Shown: one piece after another, positions 42,227-54,722 of the stretch
How the letters are laid out: every line of letters starts with the position of its first letter
Numbering within the stretch: the stretch's first letter is position 1
Origin: Vanessa cardui
Taxonomy: Eukaryota; Arthropoda; Insecta; Lepidoptera; Nymphalidae
Direction of reading: 5' to 3'
DNA length: 64,000 bases
Assembly: GCF_905220365.1 (NCBI RefSeq)
Contig: NC_061143.1
Coordinates: forward strand, 620,001 to 684,000
Notes under the pieces: generated by a model
What the model saw: the letters and a program-made list of their open reading frames with translations, nothing else
Database searches by the model: none
Told to the model about the DNA's origin: nothing
Position numbers and translations under genes: made by a program

Positions 42227-42880
42227 GGTTTAATTTTAAGTGGCCTCATACCTAAAACATAGCATCTTCTAGTGATATTAGTAACACTGATTGACTCAAT
42301 GAATTACTTATTAATATTTTATCCATAGTAATATTTTGTTCACAGTAATTAATATAACCCTCTGCGTAGGAAGTCTTATTACAGTCAGAATATCGCTAAT
42401 TTCGATAATATTTTAAAATAATTAATTAATGCACATTGTACAGAATCCAAACATGACCTATGCAACGCGGAAGGTCATTGGCATTCAGGAGATAGTGAAA
42501 CCAGCTGGATGTTCTGAGACAAGATATAACTAAAACCAATTGCCTTACACATCCCAAAGAGCAAATCTGAGTAGCCTTAAAAAGAAAATAATATACATAT
42601 AATTAATGAGAAATAAGAAATTAAATTGTAAAAAAGGCACGGTCAATTATGAGCGTGGATGTAGATTTTATTGAAAAAAAAATGCTGCACGGCCGATTGC
42701 CGGGCTATAAAAGCAAGAAGGCTAAACCGTAAATCTGTCACTGACGATAAAACTGAGTGGTGACCTACACAAACAGTTGTTGTGACATTTTTTGGTCATA
42801 TCTTGCCTGAGTGAGTCTTTTGTTGCTACACTTCGCTTCCAGTAACCTTTTACTCCCTATCCGCTATCCAATACTCGTAC
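42227..42880 (+). repeat. Probable LTR following the integrase
   Basis: Non-coding. It holds a plausible promoter (TATAAAAG at 42706) preceded by a GC-rich patch. LTR ends were not located, so this is tentative. Confidence 0.4.
42706..42713 (+). promoter_or_regulatory. TATA box of a putative LTR promoter
   Basis: TATAAAAG follows a short GC-rich inverted repeat (CGGCCGATTGCCGGG) and sits about 500 bp downstream of an integrase stop, where an LTR is expected. Confidence 0.4.
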
Positions 42881-42884
42881 AATA

Positions 42885-43892
42885 ATTGCTGTTGCTTTAG
42901 ACACACTCAAGATAAATGCAGGTCTAAACCAAGGTGCTTCACGTGTGCTCAATCGCATCCCATTTCATCCCTACGGTAAACTGTACCTCTCAACCAACGA
43001 CCTTGCCCTCCCTTCAGTAAGGGATTCGATAAAGAAGCTCACTCTGCCCTAGTTAGTTCTCCAAAATCTTCCCAACCAACGGCTTACTATCATATGTCAC
43101 CTTTTCATGCGACGTTATATTTCTGTTCGAATCCAAGGTCCAATGCATCCCCCAATAATAGTATGGAAGGGGTTATCACAGGACTCGGATTAAAGTCCCA
43201 TTCTCTATAGTTTACATACATCTGAACTTGAATTTTCCTGTTTAATCTATTGTAACATATTACAAAACAGACGACATATTGTGCAACAGAATCTATCGAT
43301 AATTTCTCTGTTCGCCTTATCTCTGTCTGGTCCTAAAAGCAGACCTGTAGTGGTGTTTTCCAGAAAAAGATTGATACCGGATGTTGATATTGTTTTGGAA
43401 AATGAGATCATTCAAGTAAGAAATAATTTAAAATTTTTGGGGGTGTACTTTGAATTAAATTAAGGAAAAAAGTGAGCTTGGTGTAAATAATTTGAAGTCT
43501 CTTTCAGGTGTGTGTGGAGGTCTCTTTCAGGTCATGTCTGAGTGTAGAGGGTGAGCACCCCACGCTCACTCAGAAACTCCTTTACAACGCCATTTTTTGG
43601 AGTAATTTTGATTACAGGTCATTCTTGCTTGAACAGTGTAATAGCTCTGCTTTAGCTGATTTGGAGAAAATTCAAGCTAAGTGTCTCCACATCATTTTTG
43701 GTGCCATGAAGTCCTACCCTATAAAAGCTCTCACAGTAGAATGTCTGGATCATGCCTTATTTCTTCGTAGACTATATCTTTTTGATAGATTTATCTACAA
43801 AACTGTTCAAAATTCTTGCCACTCATTACTTCTCTTCGTCACCTTTCAAATTTTATTCCATCTTCAACTTATTGAAATAAAGAAGTTCTAAG
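42885..43892 (+). pseudogene. LINE remnant: ORF1 zinc knuckle fused to ORF2 C-terminus
   Basis: FRHTQDKCRSKPRCFTCAQS is a CCHC knuckle of I/Jockey/R1-type ORF1. About 300 bp later, reverse transcriptase sequence appears: SGPKSRPVVVFSRKRLIPD, NLKFLGVYFELN, KLLYNAIFWSNFDYRSFLLE, LADLEKIQAKCLHIIFGAMK and LFLRRLYLFDRFIYK. Most of ORF2, with endonuclease and palm, is deleted. It ends at 43891 where the next LINE begins. Confidence 0.65.
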
Positions 43893-46800
43893 TGGTAGTG
43901 CCACGCCGTATACCTTCGGGTTACAGCCGAATGGGCCGGCACGCCCGGGGAAGTACCACTCTCTCACTTAAAATCGGCGTAAAGTGGTAGCTATGCTACC
44001 GCGTTTCGCCCGGTAAGTGAGAGTTCCGGAGGCCCAATCCCCCTCCCCCCCAAAACTTGATGGTTGTGCAGAATATGGTTAAATTACCCCAGGAGGGTAC
44101 CACCAGCGACAGCGGTGGAGAATCCATCTCTGGGCATCCATGCTCAGGACATACACCACCTGAGCAGGGATGCCCAGGCTGCCCTCCGAATTCTGGGGGG
44201 GGGCAATTTTGCGCTCGCCACTGTTCGAGGCAAGCGGAGCAGGCATCATAAGGCAACCCCTACCACCCTCGCTGTGGACTTCTGCAACATAAGGGGACTC
44301 AACTCTAACCTCAACGCCGTTCACTACCATCTGGAAACGGCGAAGCCGGCCTTGCTCTTTCTAACCGAGACCCAGATATCTTCTCCTGCCGATACGACTT
44401 TTCTTTCGTACCCTGGGTACAAATTGGAACATTCCTTTGTGCCACGAGCTGGGGTATGCGTTTACGTCTGAGATGATATCTGTTCTCGACGCCTCGGCAG
44501 CCTTGAAGGACAGGACCTATCGATTATCTGGCTGCGTGTAGACTGCGATGACCATCCGCGAATCTATGCGTGCCTTTATAGGTCCCATAGCGGTAATGCC
44601 GAAACCGACCGACTGGTTGAGCACGTCCAATTGGCTACAGATTCCGTGCTGCAGCAGATTCCATCCGCAGAGATCATTATTCTGGGCGACTTTAATGCCC
44701 ATCACGCTGAATGGCTCGGCTCACGCACCACCGATCATGAGGGTAGATCTGTTCTGGACTTCGCTCTAGCATATGATCTGACACAACTGGTCAACTCGCC
44801 AACGCGAATACCGGATGTGGAGGATCATACACCTTCCCTGTTGGACCTTCTGCTGACTTCGCATCCGGATGGCTATCAGGTTACCGTCGATCCCCCTCTG
44901 GGCTCGTCGGACCACTGTCTCGTCCGGAGTATAGTGCCGGTTATGCGGTACTCACGGCCTCGCTTTGTTGGGTGCCGCCGAGTATGGCACTACAAGTCAG
45001 CAGATTGGGATGGGATGCGGTCTTTTTTTGCATCTTACCCATGGGGGCAGATTTGTTTCTCGCCGGATGATCCGAACGCTGCTGCTGACTCTGTTGCCGA
45101 TGTGGTGCTTCAGGGCATGGAACTATTCATTCCTTACTCTGCAGTACCCATCGGTGGCAAGTCCCAGCCTTGGTTTGGTCGCTTCTGCAAAACGGCATCA
45201 CGCCGAAAGTGGGAACGCTATCAAACCTGGGCTAATGCATCTGCGTCTCGTGATGTAAATACCAGCGCATTCAAAAAAGAATATAACTCTGCCTCTAGGT
45301 CCCTCAAAAACGTGATTGCTAGGGCGAAGACGGACTACATTGGCAGAATTGGCGAGAGACTGGTGCGCCTCCCTTCAGGAACACGTGCGTTCTGGTCTCT
45401 CGCTAAGGCTGTCTTAGGGAATTTCTGTCAGCCTTCGTTTCCATCTCTGCACAGGGACGGTGAGTCATTGGCCCATACCGCGAAAGAGAAAGCTGATCTT
45501 TTAGGCTCTCTCTTCGCGTCAAACTCGACTCTGGATGACCAAGGAAAGTCTCCACCGACAATTCCGCGGTGTGATACCACGATGCCGGAGGTTAAATTCC
45601 GGCAAAGTGCAGTTCGCAAAGCACTTCTTTCCTTGGATATTCATAAGTCGAGTGGACCTGATGGCATCCCTCCAATCGTGCTACGGACATGTGCTCCCGA
45701 GTTGGCACCGGTCTTAACGCGTCTTTTCCGGCAATCCTACACATTAGGCGTCGTCCCGAACTCCTGAAAGACAGCTTTGGTGCACCCGATCCCTAAAAAA
45801 GGCAACCGCTCAGATCCGTCCAATTATAGACCTATAGCCATCACCTCCTTGCTCTCCAAGGTAATGGAGTCCCTTATTAACTGCCAGCTCCTGCGGTACC
45901 TAGAGGAGAATCAGCTGATTAGTGACCGCCAGTACGGTTTCCGCCGGGGTCGCTCAGCCGGTGATCTTCTAGTTTACCTTACTCACAGGTGGGCTGAAGC
46001 AGTTGAGAGCAAGGGGGAGGCATTAGCAGCCAGCTTGGACATAGCGAAGGCCTTCGATCGTGTATGGCACAAAGCGCTTCTTTCGAAGCTTCCTTCCTAT
46101 GGGCTTCCCGGGAAATTATGCAATTGGATTACCAGCTTTTTGGCAGATCGGAGCATCAAGGTCGTTGTCGACGGTGCATGCTCTGACTTAAAATTCGTCA
46201 ATGCTGGTGTTCCACAAGGCTGCGTTCTATCACCCACTCTGTTTCTTCTGCATATCAATGATTTGTTGCAAATCGGGAACATTCATTGCTATGCAGACGA
46301 CAGTACCGTTGACACCTTATACGCCGGCCGCGCTAATATTTCTCGGGAAAACGTCGAAGAGAACCGGATCAAACTTGTGTCTGAAATCGAATCTTCGTTA
46401 AACGAAGTCTCGAATTGGGGCCGACTAAATCTAGTCCATTTCAACCTCAAAAAGACGCAAGTTTGCGCGTTAACCGCTAAAAAAACACCATTTGTCGTAT
46501 CTCCACGATTTGAGAACATTCCGATAGCCGCTACAGGTAGTATCGGAATACTTGGCGTTGATATTTCGAGCCTCGTTCAGTTCCGCGGTCAATTGGAAGG
46601 CAAAGCCAAATTGGCTTCAAAAAAGCTGGGTGTGCTCAGCAAAGCGAGACAGTATTTCACGTCGGCCCATCGCCTAAAACTTTACAAGGCGCAAATTCGG
46701 CCTCACATGGAGTACTGCTCTCACCTCTCGGCGGGTGCTCCCCAGTACCAACTCCTTCCATTTGACCGCATTCAACGTAGAGCGGCCCGAGTTATCGACG

Positions 46801-47261
46801 ATCAAGCCCTTTCCGATCTCCTTGATCCTTTGGCTTTGCGTAGAGATGTTGGATCACTCTGCATCTTCTACCGAATTTTTCACGGGGAATGTTCCGAGGA
46901 ATTGTTCGGATTAATCCCGGCTGCTGAATTTCACCTTCGGACATCTCGCCAAAACTCTAAGTTTCACCCGCACCACCTTGATGTCCGAAAATCCACAACA
47001 GCGCGATTTCTCAGACATTTTCTGCCTCGCACAACTACTTTGTGGAACCAGCTTTCGCCGGCGGTTTTTCCGAACCGATACGACATGGGAACCTTCAAGA
47101 AAAGAGCGTACTCCTTTCTTAAAGGCCGGCAACGCACCTGCAAGCCCCCTGGTGTTGCAGATGTCCATGGGCGGTGGTAGTCACTTTCCATCAGGTGAGC
47201 CTCCTGCTCGTTTGCCACCTATGCCATAAAAAAAAAAAACAAAAAAAAAAAAAAAAAAAAA
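43892..47261 (+). mobile_element. Almost full-length Jockey/CR1-lineage LINE with poly(A)
   Basis: A GC-rich 5' UTR (43892-44060) leads into endonuclease-RT coding sequence and then the 3' end CATCAGGTGAGCCTCCTGCT plus CGTTTGCCACC, followed by an A-rich tail (47229-47261). That terminal phrase is widespread in Lepidoptera. No separate ORF1 is visible, so either the family lacks it or the 5' part was deleted. I did not find a target duplication. Confidence 0.85.
44064..47180 (+). pseudogene. LINE endonuclease/reverse transcriptase ORF, interrupted by two TGA codons only
   Basis: One frame throughout. Endonuclease (APE type): DFCNIRGLNSNLNAVHYHL, LLFLTETQ, EIIILGDFNAHHAEWLGS and GSSDHCLVRS. 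Reverse transcriptase: KSSGPDGIPPIVLR, LVHPIPKKGNRSDPSNYRPI, QYGFRRGRSAGD, SLDIAKAFDRVWH, GVPQGCVLSPTLF, HCYADDSTV (catalytic YADD near 46290), then GILGVDISS and a C-terminal domain ending 47180. Stops: TGA 44469 (between VCVYV and DDI) and TGA 45765 (between VVPNS and KTALV). It would nick target DNA and reverse transcribe its RNA there. Jockey versus CR1 clade was not resolved. Confidence 0.9.
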
Positions 47262-48060
47262 GCTCCTTGCCTTTTCAAGAGTTATGACATACAATCTTTA
47301 CACTTTGAAGGAAGTCGCCAACAAGTATCCTTTCACACAGGAGTTCTTTCAGACTTCCATACAAAATAATTTTATACAAAAAGTGACTGTTTAAAAAATG
47401 ACGCTGGAATCTTCCCATTCACTTATGTCCTTTTTTAAAGATGGCTCATGGACTATTGTCATATAATGGTGTCCATTTTTTATCTGATTCACGTCTAGCC
47501 AATATAGAAATAAAAAATTGATATGATAGAAAGCTAAAAGATACTATCCCAACTATTAACGGTGTGACATGGATTTTTCAAGAATCTAATCATGGCAAAG
47601 GTGATCCAGATGGCATAGGCGCAGTTATCAAAAGGACTGCGGACACCTTTGAAAAATACGGTGGAGATGTTGGTTCATTCGAAGATTTTACAAATATGAT
47701 AGTAAAAAATATACAAAACATACATTTTGATATAGTAACAGAGACTGAAATCATATAAAATAAATTCCCAAATTCCTATATAAAAGAGATACAGTCATAT
47801 CATTGTGGTAGTAGTTGTAAACAACTATCAGTGCACATAGCAGTAATTTAGTTTAAAGAAACGGATAGTAGTGAGTTTAAGCACCAATCATTTTGTATTG
47901 TCAGTGAATGTCTTAGACACGATGCTTAAGCAGTTGGGGCTCATGTCATAGCCATATTAAATTATATTACAGACCACATTTGTTCCAATGTTCAGTTTAT
48001 TAATTTCCTATCAGATTCACGTTCGAGTTAATATAAAAACAAATTCCATGTCATATCTTC
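47262..48060 (+). pseudogene. Fragments of an unnamed transposase-like family (HGKG..DG.G...KR motif)
   Basis: 47282-47760 reads TLKEVANKYPFTQEFFQTS, a broken VHFLSDSR piece, then WIFQESNHGKGDPDGIGAVI and KRTADTFEKYGGDVGSFEDF. At about 47990-48060 a second VHFLSDSR-like copy with YKNKFHVIS follows. The pair SD...QYKNK and W.F.E..HGK..PDG.G...KR.AD recurs in uncharacterised multi-copy invertebrate proteins. I cannot name the superfamily. Both pieces are broken. Confidence 0.4.
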
Positions 48061-48128
48061 GCTTTGTCAACACCAAAATTCTCTGTGTATAGACCACTTT
48101 ATAAACTTAATGCAATATATAAATTTAA

Positions 48129-49257
48129 CCCTAGATTACTAACCCTTGTCGATTCGACGACGCGACATCAAAAAAATCGCGATAACTTTAGCGCGCGCGA
48201 TCGTGCGGTTTTCTAATTTCAGCTAATCTCAGTCGACCCATTGCTCTCGCGACGGACAGTAGAGCTTTGTGCGCAGGAGGCCCGTAAGCACCGTTCTAGC
48301 AACCATGGCTCGTCGCATCGACGAAGGATAGAATAGATAGGACAATCGAATGAACGTAAATTACTTTTTGGTTAGGTAAAAATTACTTTCTTTTGTCTTT
48401 TCTTTAGTAATAATGGTGTATATTTATTTATTATTATATTTATTTATTATATTATTATATTCTTTTTTTATAAAATTCTTGCGCTATTATTGAAGAACAA
48501 AGCGAAGAGAAAAATTCATCACAGTGTGAGCCTGAAGACTATATTAAGGCCGATCCCGCATACGAAACGGAGAGTGAAGATGAAGTTTTTACTTTGAAGG
48601 AAGAGCAACTTCCAGATCAAGATAATGAGGCAAGTAGTGATACATCATCAACACGTTCCACTGAAGACGCGGAACCTAGCACTTCAGCGGATCCTAGCGA
48701 TTTGATTATAAGACCGTCGCGTAACAAAGCAGAAGACCTTCAAGGAACTTAGTTCATATAAGACCTGGACCTGTACGCTCTTGCAAATATCTTTTAGATC
48801 CTATAATAATAGGATGTGCATATTAATATATGATTGATTTAATTGTAACCCACACCAATGCAGAAATAGCAATAAAATCTCAAAAATATAAAACTGTGAA
48901 ATCCAGTCAGAGACCAACCGATGCTAATGAAGTTAGAGCTCTCATTCGAGCTCGGCATTCTTACATTATTTGCAGCAATGAAAGATATTGATTTACAGTC
49001 TAGAGAGTTGTTTGACACCACATTTTTTGGAAATCGATATCGTAGTACAATGTCTTGTGAAAGGTTTGATTTGCTAATAAGCTGCCTAAGATTTGACGAC
49101 AAGTCTACTCGTCAAGAACGGAGGTTAACCGATGTGTTCACTCCCTATGAGATATTTGGGATCTTTTCATAGCTAAGTGTCGAGAGAACTACAAACCTGG
49201 ATGCTATCTTACCATTGATGAACAGCTGTTAGGTTTCAGAGGCAGATGCCGCTTTCG
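48129..49257 (+). pseudogene. Truncated piggyBac element with left end and N-terminal transposase
   Basis: TTAA (48125-48128) followed by CCCTAGATTACTAACCCTTG marks the left terminus. The transposase has an acidic N-terminus (SSQCEPEDYIKADPAYETES), then RPTDANEVRALI, LFAAMKDIDLQSRELFDTTF, STMSCERFDLLISCLRFDDK and GCYLTIDEQLLGFRGRCRF, with the first catalytic Asp in TIDEQL. Frameshifts lie near 48750, 48945 and 49150. The copy stops at 49257 in a TA-rich run; the remaining catalytic residues and right end are missing. Confidence 0.85.
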
Positions 49258-49794
49258 TATATATATATTTATTAAAAATATATATTAAATGGTTTTATTT
49301 TTTTAATTAATGGTTGTAACAGGTGAACTGTGTACTAATAATACAGAAGAATGAAATGAAGAGTGAATGAAAATCGCCAATTGGTTTATGTTGATAGTCA
49401 GCAATATTTACTAACACCGGTAAAAATACAGGATGTATTATAAACAAGAGGAACAGGAAACTCGTAAGAGAAACAGATTATTAAAACAACAGGAAAAAAA
49501 TAAAATTAAGACAGAAAATACACAAAAAAAGAAAAACAAAAAGTAAAAGAAACAAAGGTTAAACTACATGACATAAAAACGAAAAAAGTTAAACAGCAAA
49601 ACTCTCAACAGTTGAAGGAATGATTCTTCATCAAGTGATGATCTTTTAACAATTAAGCAAGGTGTAGAAGTCATTACTCACCAAGTTTTGATTCACGACA
49701 ACAACATATGGTATGTTAAGCCTAAAATAATAAGCTTAAAAATATTTTAAGATGTCTACTATGCAAAGAAAATATAAATGAATACAAACATTTT
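49258..49794. other. AT-rich stretch with a lysine-rich broken frame
   Basis: 49440-49745 translates to a Lys/Gln-rich segment followed by SSSSDDLL and HDNNIWYVK in one broken frame, reminiscent of transposase C-terminal tails but not assignable. Confidence 0.3.
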
Positions 49795-50257
49795 TTAACC
49801 CTTAAATGCATATTGTATCAAAAACGAAACGGAAAGTTTTACACGATTCAGAGCCCTTTAAATTTTTATTACGCATAATTTTTACTTATAATGAAAAAGA
49901 ATAGTAGTTTCTGAACGAAAAAGTAAAGCATTGTGATTGGTCCGCCATTTCGTAATGCATTCATATGTCATTGTTAGCTGACAGTTACAAATTTTAAAAA
50001 CAAGTTAATTTGAAAGTTTTCATCGCGTGTTATTGAATAGATCTTGAAGCTAATCCAGATAAAAAAAATATTTTATTATAGGTAAGTACTTTAATTACAT
50101 GGTAACATAATATTTTTCATTCGAATTTCACATTATAAATAAAAAAAATAGCATTTTTTGCTTGTATCAAAAATGAGACATCATGCATTGGGGACTTTGA
50201 TTTGGTTACATTTTTGCTTGGTTGCGGGTTTGAGCTTATTATGCATTTTGTTGTAGA

Positions 50258-52125
50258 ATGGAACGTAAAAGAATTACTGATAGAGATATTGAAGATTATT
50301 TAAGCCAGTTAGAAGATGGTTACTTATCCGAGGATAGTAATGAAGAAGATGAAAACGATTTTGAAGATATTCCAACTACTGCAGAGCTGCGAGCCGTACT
50401 GGAAGACAATGAACAATCTGAACCAGTAGCTGATGTGCAAGACCTCTCTTTGATAGAAGACCCTGCAATGATTGATGACCCAGTGCCAGGTATAAACAAT
50501 AATACTACTAGTTGTAGCCAACCCATTCGTGATGATATTGATGTGCAAAGGCTTATATGGAAAAAGCAGTCACTTATATTCCAAGAAGATAACATACGAT
50601 TTCAAGGCTGTAATGATCTTCCTGCATCAATAATGACACTCGAAACGCCTTTTCAATTTTTCTCCTATTATTTTACTCCGGATTTCATCAGCAATATCAC
50701 TGAAGAATCGAACAGATACTCCGTCCAAAAGCAACCAGATCGTCCTGATTGTGTGACTGACGTTGAGATACGTAAATATATGGGGATATTGATCTTCATG
50801 TCTGTATACCATTACCCAAACGTTCGTTCCTATTGGCATACCAAATTTGGCTTTCGGCCCATATCTGAAGCTATGCCTGTAAACAGGTTTGAAAAAATAA
50901 GGCGCATCATTCATTTTAATAACAACTATATGCACAAACCCATAAACGATCCCAATCACGATAAACTTCATAAGTTGCGTCCAGTTATTGATCATCTAAA
51001 CGAAAAATTTTCTAGCATACCGTTGGATCAACGCCTATCCGTCGATGAGCAAATGTGCGCTACAAAAATACGGCATTTTATGAAACAATATTTACCTTTG
51101 AAACCACATAAATGGGGTTTCAAATTGTTCATTCTTTGTTCATTGATGGGCTATGCCTATAAATTCATTATATACTCAGGAAAGGACAATGACCCCATGT
51201 TAGAAAATGAAACAGATGTAGGAACTGTTGGCAATGTCGTTATAAAACTTTCGCGAGCCATTCCAAGAAGAATGAATCACATTGTCTACTTTGACAATTT
51301 CTACACCTCTTTGCCACTCATGTACTATTTGGCAAAACAAGGCATATGGTGTTTGGGAACCGTGCAAAGAAACCGTCTCGGCAAATCTTGTAAACTGCCT
51401 ACAAAGCAACAAGTGGTGGATGAAGTCTGTGGAGAGGGGATCTTATGAAGAATATGTGACCAGCTACAATGGAATTGAAATGTCTTCAGTAAGTTGGAAA
51501 GACAATAGACAAGTGACTTTGCTGTCTACTTATGTGGGAGCTGAGCCTGTATCCACTATTGAACGCTATGATAAGGTTGAGAAGAGGAAGAAATTTATAC
51601 AGTGTCCAAAAGTTGTGAAAGAATATAACGCCCATATGGGCGGTGTGGATTTAATGGACTCGTACTTGGGCAGGTACAGAATCCGCATGAAAAGTAGGAA
51701 GTGGTATATTAGGCTATTCCATCATCTTCTTGACTTGACAGTCATAAATTCGTGGGTCTTATATAAACAGGTATGCTATAAAAAAAAACATAGCTGCGAA
51801 AAATATATTGAATTTAGCAGAATTTAGAACAGAACTTGCAGATGTTCTATGTAAATATAAAACCCACACCCAACCTGCACGAGGTCGACCAAGTAGTAGC
51901 AGTACTATAGAGGATCCATCTTCTAAACGGAGGAATACCCTTCAGGTAATGCCATCGGCAGATATTATACACGATGGTACTGATCACAAACAAATACGCA
52001 TGGATAATCGCATGCGGTGTATGATGCCAGGGTGTAAGCTTCTAAGTAGCATCAAATGTGAAAAATGCAAAGTTTTTCTGTGTTCGAAAAAAAATTCTGA
52101 CTGTTTTAATAAATTCCACATTTAA
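50258..52125 (+). pseudogene. piggyBac transposase, nearly intact (two frameshifts)
   Basis: ATG at 50258. The acidic N-terminus is followed by TPFQFFSYYFTPDFI-like sequence (residues 130-144), RKYMGILIFMSVYHYPNVRS, and catalytic Asp263 (SVDEQMCATK) and Asp346 (VYFDNFYTSL). A frameshift near 51415 moves to a second frame with HMGGVDLMDSYLGRYRIRMK (third Asp) and KWYIRLFHHLLDLTVINSW. A second frameshift in a nine-A run near 51780 leads to ARGRPSSSST and a Cys-rich tail RCMMPGCKLLSSIKCEKCKV. The positions mirror D268, D346 and D447 of the founder piggyBac. No in-frame stops otherwise. Confidence 0.92.
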
Positions 52126-53041
52126 TTATAATAAATAATTCATTACTTTGCAAACGGTTTTCATTATTCCTGAATAGAAACCCCCATAACAAAAACCCGA
52201 AATCTAAGGGTAGCGAATACTTGATTAGGTATTAAATGCATGTTGTATCAAAAATGATACCATACGATTTTTGATAAATATATGTAATAAAATTACATAA
52301 ATATTTTTTTTACTATTTTTCCCTTATTTGTTACCCCTTTATATCTATATATATAAAAATGAGTTGCTGTTCGTTAGTCTCGCTAAAACTCCAGAACGGC
52401 TGGACCGATTTGGCTAATTTTGGTCTTGAATTATTGGTGGAAGTCCAGGGAAGGTTTAGAAGGTGAGAAAGTATGATAAAAATGCTAGGAATATAATATA
52501 AAAAAATTCTTTGTTTTTCCTTAGAAATAGATTTATTAGAGAATTACCATTGATTTTCTATGATTATCGATGATAGACGATAGACAATAAAACATTGATG
52601 TTTTAAAATTGATTCTGCATTATTTAAAACATCGCTAAGTCTAATTTTCGAATCTATTTCTACAAAAATAAGTGGCATTTTTCGATGTCACTTTAAACTC
52701 GAGAACGGGCTCAACTATCCAAACTAAATTTTCAGGGTTTGTTTGGACTATTTAGTAGATGGTTTATGTGAAGTTTGCTCAAAATCGGTCGAGTGGTTCT
52801 TCATTAATCAAATTTTTTGTAAGAAATGAATTCACTAAATGGTGGGTCATTTTGCTAATGGAGACTTTTTAGACGGGAAATTGTGCGGTCAAATTTTAAG
52901 TAAGTATTAATTAAAAATCATCTCCCAGTTTCAATAGGTTATAAGTCTTATTTCAGTTTATTATTTACAAAAAAAAACATTTGAAAGTACAGCTTTTGCA
53001 TTTATTTTCATATCTAAATACACGGAAAAAAGTAAGTGCCA

Positions 53042-54590
53042 TGAATTTTTATTCGTATCGATTGATGGTTCGTCCATAAGCACAAAATTATGTCGCGAGA
53101 TGTGGTAAACTGTATCATCGGTACATCGTTGACATGTATGCCAAAATAGAAACTGTACGTCTTAATTTTAATCGTTTCAACCAAGCAAAATTAAGATCCG
53201 AAGAATATATTCAATTGCAAGATGCGATAGCGAATGATGCTATACGTTAGCATCTGTGACATCGGACGACGGACTATATTGCCATCTTCGTTTTTTGGTT
53301 GCCCACGGCATATGAACGAATATGCACAAGACGTAATTTCTTATGTACGAAAAATGGTCGACCGGATCTGTTCATTACATTTACATGTAATCCGCAGTGG
53401 GATAATATTAAAAACAATTTATTTGAAGAACAGTCGACAATTGATCGTCATGGACATTACAGCACGTGTTTTTCGGCAAAAATTGAAAGTAATAATGGAT
53501 TTAATTGTAAAATTATGTATATTTGAAGAGGTGATTCCATATGTACTCCATTGATTGGCAAAAAAGACATACACATGATACACGTGTATTAATTTGGTGG
53601 GTACATAAAATAACTCCGGATCAAATCGATAACGTTATGCGGTGAGCTACATATGAGTTCGTTATATCTATTTTTCGAATTTAATAATTTCTTTCAGTCG
53701 CAAAAAAACATCGATGTTATCAATTAACATAGATGTTTAGAGCTCCATAAACATCAAGTATCAGTGTTCGGTATTGATGTCATTATCAACGCCATAATCA
53801 TGTTTTTGTAACATGGGTAATCCCCACTTTGTCAAACATTTGATGTTGCCCCCGTTATTCAGAAATCAAATTGAAAGAATAGTTATATCTTTGTAACTAC
53901 ATATTAATTCACAGGAGGTACAAGAAAAACCTTAATTTTAACTAACTTCAGATATTTACTGTCTATCAGATCATTCTTATCATTTATTTTATTTATATTC
54001 ATTTATCGCCAAAAATAGCGCGATGGCCAAGATCCTACAGATATGCAAATTTATTGTTTGGGACTAATACACAATGGCCATTAAAAGATCAGTGGAAGAA
54101 CGTACGTTGAAGGATCTTCGTAACAACCAAAATATTTTTGGTGGGGCCATGATTCTGTTGTCAGGCGATTTTCGTCAGACTCTTCCAGTTATTTCCCGAT
54201 CAACTGTTGCTGATCAACTAAACACATGCCTTAAATCATCAAAATTGTGGCGGCACATAAAGACACTCCAAATAAGATAATGAAAAACGTCATTGAGGCA
54301 ACAATCATAAAGGGTAAATATAAAGGAAAGGATGTCTTGATCTCGCGTATACCAATGATTCCAACGGATTTACCATTCGATTTTAAACATCTATAATTAA
54401 TTCTATTAAATCTAATTTCCCGTGCGCCTGGCCTTTGCGGTGATAATAAATAAATCGCAAGGCCAATCGTTGGAAGTTTGAGGAATCAACTTGGAGTTTC
54501 CCTGTTTCGCGCATGGACAATTATACGTCGCGTGGTCACCACAAAACAAAACAAAAAAATTCAGTTTATCAGAAAGCTTTAAATTGATCA
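53042..54590 (+). pseudogene. Helitron Rep/helicase protein remnants
   Basis: N-terminal region: MNFYSYRLMVRP, YIVDMYAKIETVRLNFNRF, NQAKLRSEEYIQLQDAIAND, GRPDLFITFTCNPQWDNIKN and, after a break, DTRVLIWWVHKITPDQID (the Rep-associated helitron-like domain). Helicase region: LKDLRNNQNIFGGAMILLSG, DFRQTLPVISRSTVADQL (PIF1-type Walker B region) and near 54425 LAFAVIINKSQGQSLEV (motif VI region). The rolling-circle HUH/Y motif and much of the middle are deleted. Many frame changes. Confidence 0.85.
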
Positions 54591-54722
54591 ACAGAGTGTA
54601 TCGTTACTGTGTGTGTGTCAATATCAAATTGAAAACTTTTAAATAGCCAGTATTTTAGACAAACTTTCTTTTGTATAAATCTAATTTTTGTGACGTGACT
54701 ATTTTCAGCAATATAAAGTACA

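Noticed and set aside
6147..45767. TGA as Trp codon (alternative genetic code)
   Set aside because: TGG is used normally throughout, two of the lost Trp codons are TAG, and eukaryotic nuclear features are clear; decay by transition explains the stops.
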